From Hyphomonadaceae bacterium (GTDB lineage: Bacteria > Pseudomonadota > Alphaproteobacteria > Caulobacterales > Hyphomonadaceae), in the NCBI GenBank assembly GCA_030697555.1, contig JAUYPV010000158.1, forward strand, positions 1 through 36,447: DNA of 36,447 nt. Reading direction: 5' to 3'. The stretch's first letter is position 1. Each line of letters starts with the position of its first letter. The position numbers were made by a program, and so were the translations under genes. Under the pieces are notes generated by a model. That model did no database searches, was not told the origin of the DNA, and was given only the letters and a program-made list of their open reading frames with translations. This document shows, in pieces, positions 34,650 through 36,447 of this stretch.

Positions 34650-35843
34650 GTGGCGCGTTCGAGTTACATTTTCACCAGCGAAAGCGTGTCCGAAGGCCAT
34701 CCGGACAAGGTCTGTGACCGGATCTCCGACGAGGTGGTGGATCTCTACTACCGCGCCACGATCGAGCAGGGGCTCGACGTCTGGTCGCTGCGCTGTGCGG
34801 CCGAGACCATGGCGACCACCAACAAGGTGGTGATTGCCGGCGAGTTCCGCGGCACCGACAAGGTCACCAAGGAACTGATCGCCCATCACACGCGGCTGGC
34901 GATCAAGGACATCGGCTACGACCAGGAAGGCTTCAGCTGGCGCAACGCCGACATCGAAGTCCTGTTGCATGGCCAGTCCGAACACATCGCGCAGGGCGTC
35001 GATGCGTCGGGCAACAAGGAAGAAGGCGCGGGCGACCAGGGCATCATGTTCGGCTATGCGACGAACGAGACGCCCGAGCTGATGCCGGCGCCGATCCAGT
35101 TCAGCCACAAGATCCTGAAGCTGCTGGCCGACGCGCGCCACTCGGGCAAAGAGAAGACGTTGGCGCCGGATGCGAAGAGCCAGGTGACGGTTCGCTACGA
35201 GAACGGTAAGCCGAAGGAAGCAGTTTCGATCGTGCTCTCGACCCAGCACACGGATGCGAAGCAGACCTCCGACGACATCCGCAAGATCGTTGAGCCCTAC
35301 ATTCGCAAAGCTCTCGGCGACACGCTGCCGATCTCCAAGGATTGTGTCTGGCACATCAACCCGACCGGCAAGTTCGTCATCGGCGGACCGGACGGCGACT
35401 GCGGCCTCACCGGACGGAAGATCATTGTCGACACCTACGGCGGCGCGGCCCCGCACGGTGGCGGCGCGTTCTCGGGCAAGGACCCGACGAAGGTCGATCG
35501 CTCGGCGGCCTATGCGGCGCGCTATCTCGCCAAGAACGTCGTTGCGGCAGGCCTTGCCGAGCGTTGCACGATCCAGCTCTCCTACGCCATCGGCGTGCCG
35601 GAGCCGCTGTCGATCTACGCCAACTGCGACGGCACCGAAAAATGCGATCTCGCCAAGCTCGAGAAACGCCTCGGCGAAGTAATGGACCTGCGTCCGCGGG
35701 GCATCCGCACGCACCTCGATCTCAACAAGCCGATCTATGCGCGAACCTCAGCCTACGGCCATTTCGGCCGCGAGCCGGACAAGGATGGCGGCTTCTCGTG
35801 GGAGAAGACGGACCTCGCGGGCAAGCTGAAGGACCTGGCGTAG
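34650..35843 (+). CDS. metK: S-adenosylmethionine synthetase
   Basis: 397 residues from GTG 34650, chosen because AAGGAGG (34637-34643) is ideally spaced; the upstream ATG at 34602 is inside the inverted repeat. MetK makes S-adenosylmethionine from methionine and ATP. Signatures are [15 protein letters not shown] (H17), the hexapeptide GAGDQG in [13 protein letters not shown], and [20 protein letters not shown]. The length is about 10-15 residues above E. coli MetK through a short insert typical of alphaproteobacteria. It would supply MiaB and other methyltransferases. The inverted repeat at 34581-34606 probably controls it. Confidence 0.97.
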   Translation: MARSSYIFTSESVSEGHPDKVCDRISDEVVDLYYRATIEQGLDVWSLRCAAETMATTNKVVIAGEFRGTDKVTKELIAHHTRLAIKDIGYDQEGFSWRNADIEVLLHGQSEHIAQGVDASGNKEEGAGDQGIMFGYATNETPELMPAPIQFSHKILKLLADARHSGKEKTLAPDAKSQVTVRYENGKPKEAVSIVLSTQHTDAKQTSDDIRKIVEPYIRKALGDTLPISKDCVWHINPTGKFVIGGPDGDCGLTGRKIIVDTYGGAAPHGGGAFSGKDPTKVDRSAAYAARYLAKNVVAAGLAERCTIQLSYAIGVPEPLSIYANCDGTEKCDLAKLEKRLGEVMDLRPRGIRTHLDLNKPIYARTSAYGHFGREPDKDGGFSWEKTDLAGKLKDLA

Positions 35844-35862
35844 GAGATCGCGGCCGCGTCAT

Positions 35863-36120
35863 TCAGCGGTTACGCTCTTCCCGCTTCATCGCGAGAAACC
35901 AGTCGGGCTTGCGTTCGCGTGACGGGCGTCCGGACGCACGCGCCGCGGCAGCCTCCCGTACATCGCCCTTGTCGAGGATATCGTTGAACCGGCCGGCGAC
36001 ACGCATATAGCCCTCGGCGACCTGCATCCAGTGGCGGGCGGCGGCGGCGTCGCCACGGCGTTTAGCCTTGCGGACAAGCTGGAGGGTGCGGAAGAAATCG
36101 TCGGCGGGCATCATGGTCAT
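35863..36120 (-). CDS. small conserved-looking protein of unknown function
   Basis: 85 residues from ATG 36120 (MTMMPADDFFRTLQLVRKAK), preceded on the minus strand by AAGGAC. It is helical and charged: KRRGDAAAARHWMQVAEGYM, then RVAGRFNDILDKGDVREAAA and a basic RPSRERKPDWFLAMKREERN tail. There is no cysteine, signal peptide or TM segment. Codons mostly end in G or C, and the frame is cleaner than the shadow frames around it. I cannot name a family. It converges on metK, ending 19 bp past the metK stop. Confidence 0.6.
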   Translation of the reverse strand: MTMMPADDFFRTLQLVRKAKRRGDAAAARHWMQVAEGYMRVAGRFNDILDKGDVREAAAARASGRPSRERKPDWFLAMKREERNR

Positions 36121-36447
36121 GTGTAAGTCCTTCGAGGTTGGGGTTGCGTGAGGCGCAGCTGCGCTTTCGCACGGGCTGACATGCCCTGCGGGATGCTGAT
36201 GCGCCTCCAGTTAGATGGAGGGCCGGGGGCGCGGGATCGCCCGCGTTGGTTTGGCTTGGCTGCTGGTGAGAGCAGCTCTGCCGGCAGTCCGAAGATGAAA
36301 CGCGAAATCCCGCGTCCCCGCATGTCGTTCCTCGCCAGCCTCGAACAGGGAGGTTTTCATTCCCCTGACGTGGGCGCCGGCGGCGTGCAGGCCATGGGCT
36401 GTTCAACCCACGGTCCCGGCAAACTCCCTCGCTTGGCTTGGGATCAA
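36121..36447. other. right edge of the window, nothing firmly assigned
   Basis: 327 bp. A minus-strand frame of 68 codons (ATG 36323, preceded by GAGGA) ends at 36117, overlapping the start of the 85-residue gene (ATGA). That suggests an operon, but its Pro/Arg-rich product and poorer third-position GC make coding doubtful. A plus-strand frame (from 36295, MKREIPRPRMSFLASLEQGG) runs off the edge. I saw no tRNA, terminator or known leader structure. Confidence 0.4.

Noticed and set aside
34527-34650. Possible SAM-II or SAM/SAH riboswitch before metK
   Set aside because: The leader contains the AT-rich inverted repeat but not the conserved pseudoknot bases of these riboswitches that I could recognise.

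Overview
The window is high-GC DNA from an alphaproteobacterial chromosome. From about 10.3 kb to the right edge the gene order follows a block I know from Rhizobiales and relatives: maeB, mutS, glnD, murJ, trpS, universal stress protein, nfu, tsaB, rimI, fur, miaB, phoH, ybeY, corC, lnt, an XRE regulator and metK. Short spacings, ATGA/GTGA overlaps, C/G-ending codons and an alpha-type Fur without CxxC pairs all fit. I do not name a genus. No rRNA, tRNA or CRISPR array was seen.

Left part (1-6.8 kb): comM, the Mg-chelatase-like AAA+ helicase of natural transformation, is split by a 4,903-bp mobile element at 1275-6177. The boundaries can be read to the base: 27-bp terminal inverted repeats with one mismatch, flanked by a perfect 8-bp target duplication (GAATTCCA). 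Removing the element plus one duplicate restores a 514-codon comM. The transposase is of the IS1595 (ISXO2-like) family. The element is several times longer than a simple IS and carries cargo: a possible small membrane protein, two coiled-coil/winged-helix proteins, a DUF6471 protein and a two-TM protein. A 16-bp dyad (consensus GATGGTGTATACCATC) recurs at the cargo promoter, twice between the divergent transposase and DUF6471 genes, and next to the right terminal repeat. This suggests one DNA-binding protein governs both transcription and the element ends.

Middle part (6.9-20.7 kb): a hybrid histidine kinase overlaps an AmpG-type muropeptide permease gene, followed by convergent maeB (malic enzyme with phosphotransacetylase-like tail) and divergent mutS. 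Between mutS and glnD, usually neighbours, lies an accessory pocket. It holds a 43-residue membrane peptide gene behind a consensus sigma-54 promoter with upstream repeats, then a minus-strand pnuC-nadR operon for nicotinamide riboside uptake and conversion to NAD.

Right part (20.7-36.4 kb): mostly housekeeping genes: nitrogen signalling (glnD), cell envelope (murJ, lnt), translation and tRNA modification (trpS, tsaB, miaB), ribosome and RNA maturation (ybeY, phoH), Fe-S delivery (nfu), iron regulation (fur), a PCuAC copper chaperone lipoprotein, a DUF2333 membrane protein and a RutE-like nitroreductase. metK has a perfect 11-bp inverted repeat upstream resembling a methionine-cycle operator. 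The window ends with a small minus-strand gene of unknown function and about 330 bp that I cannot assign.
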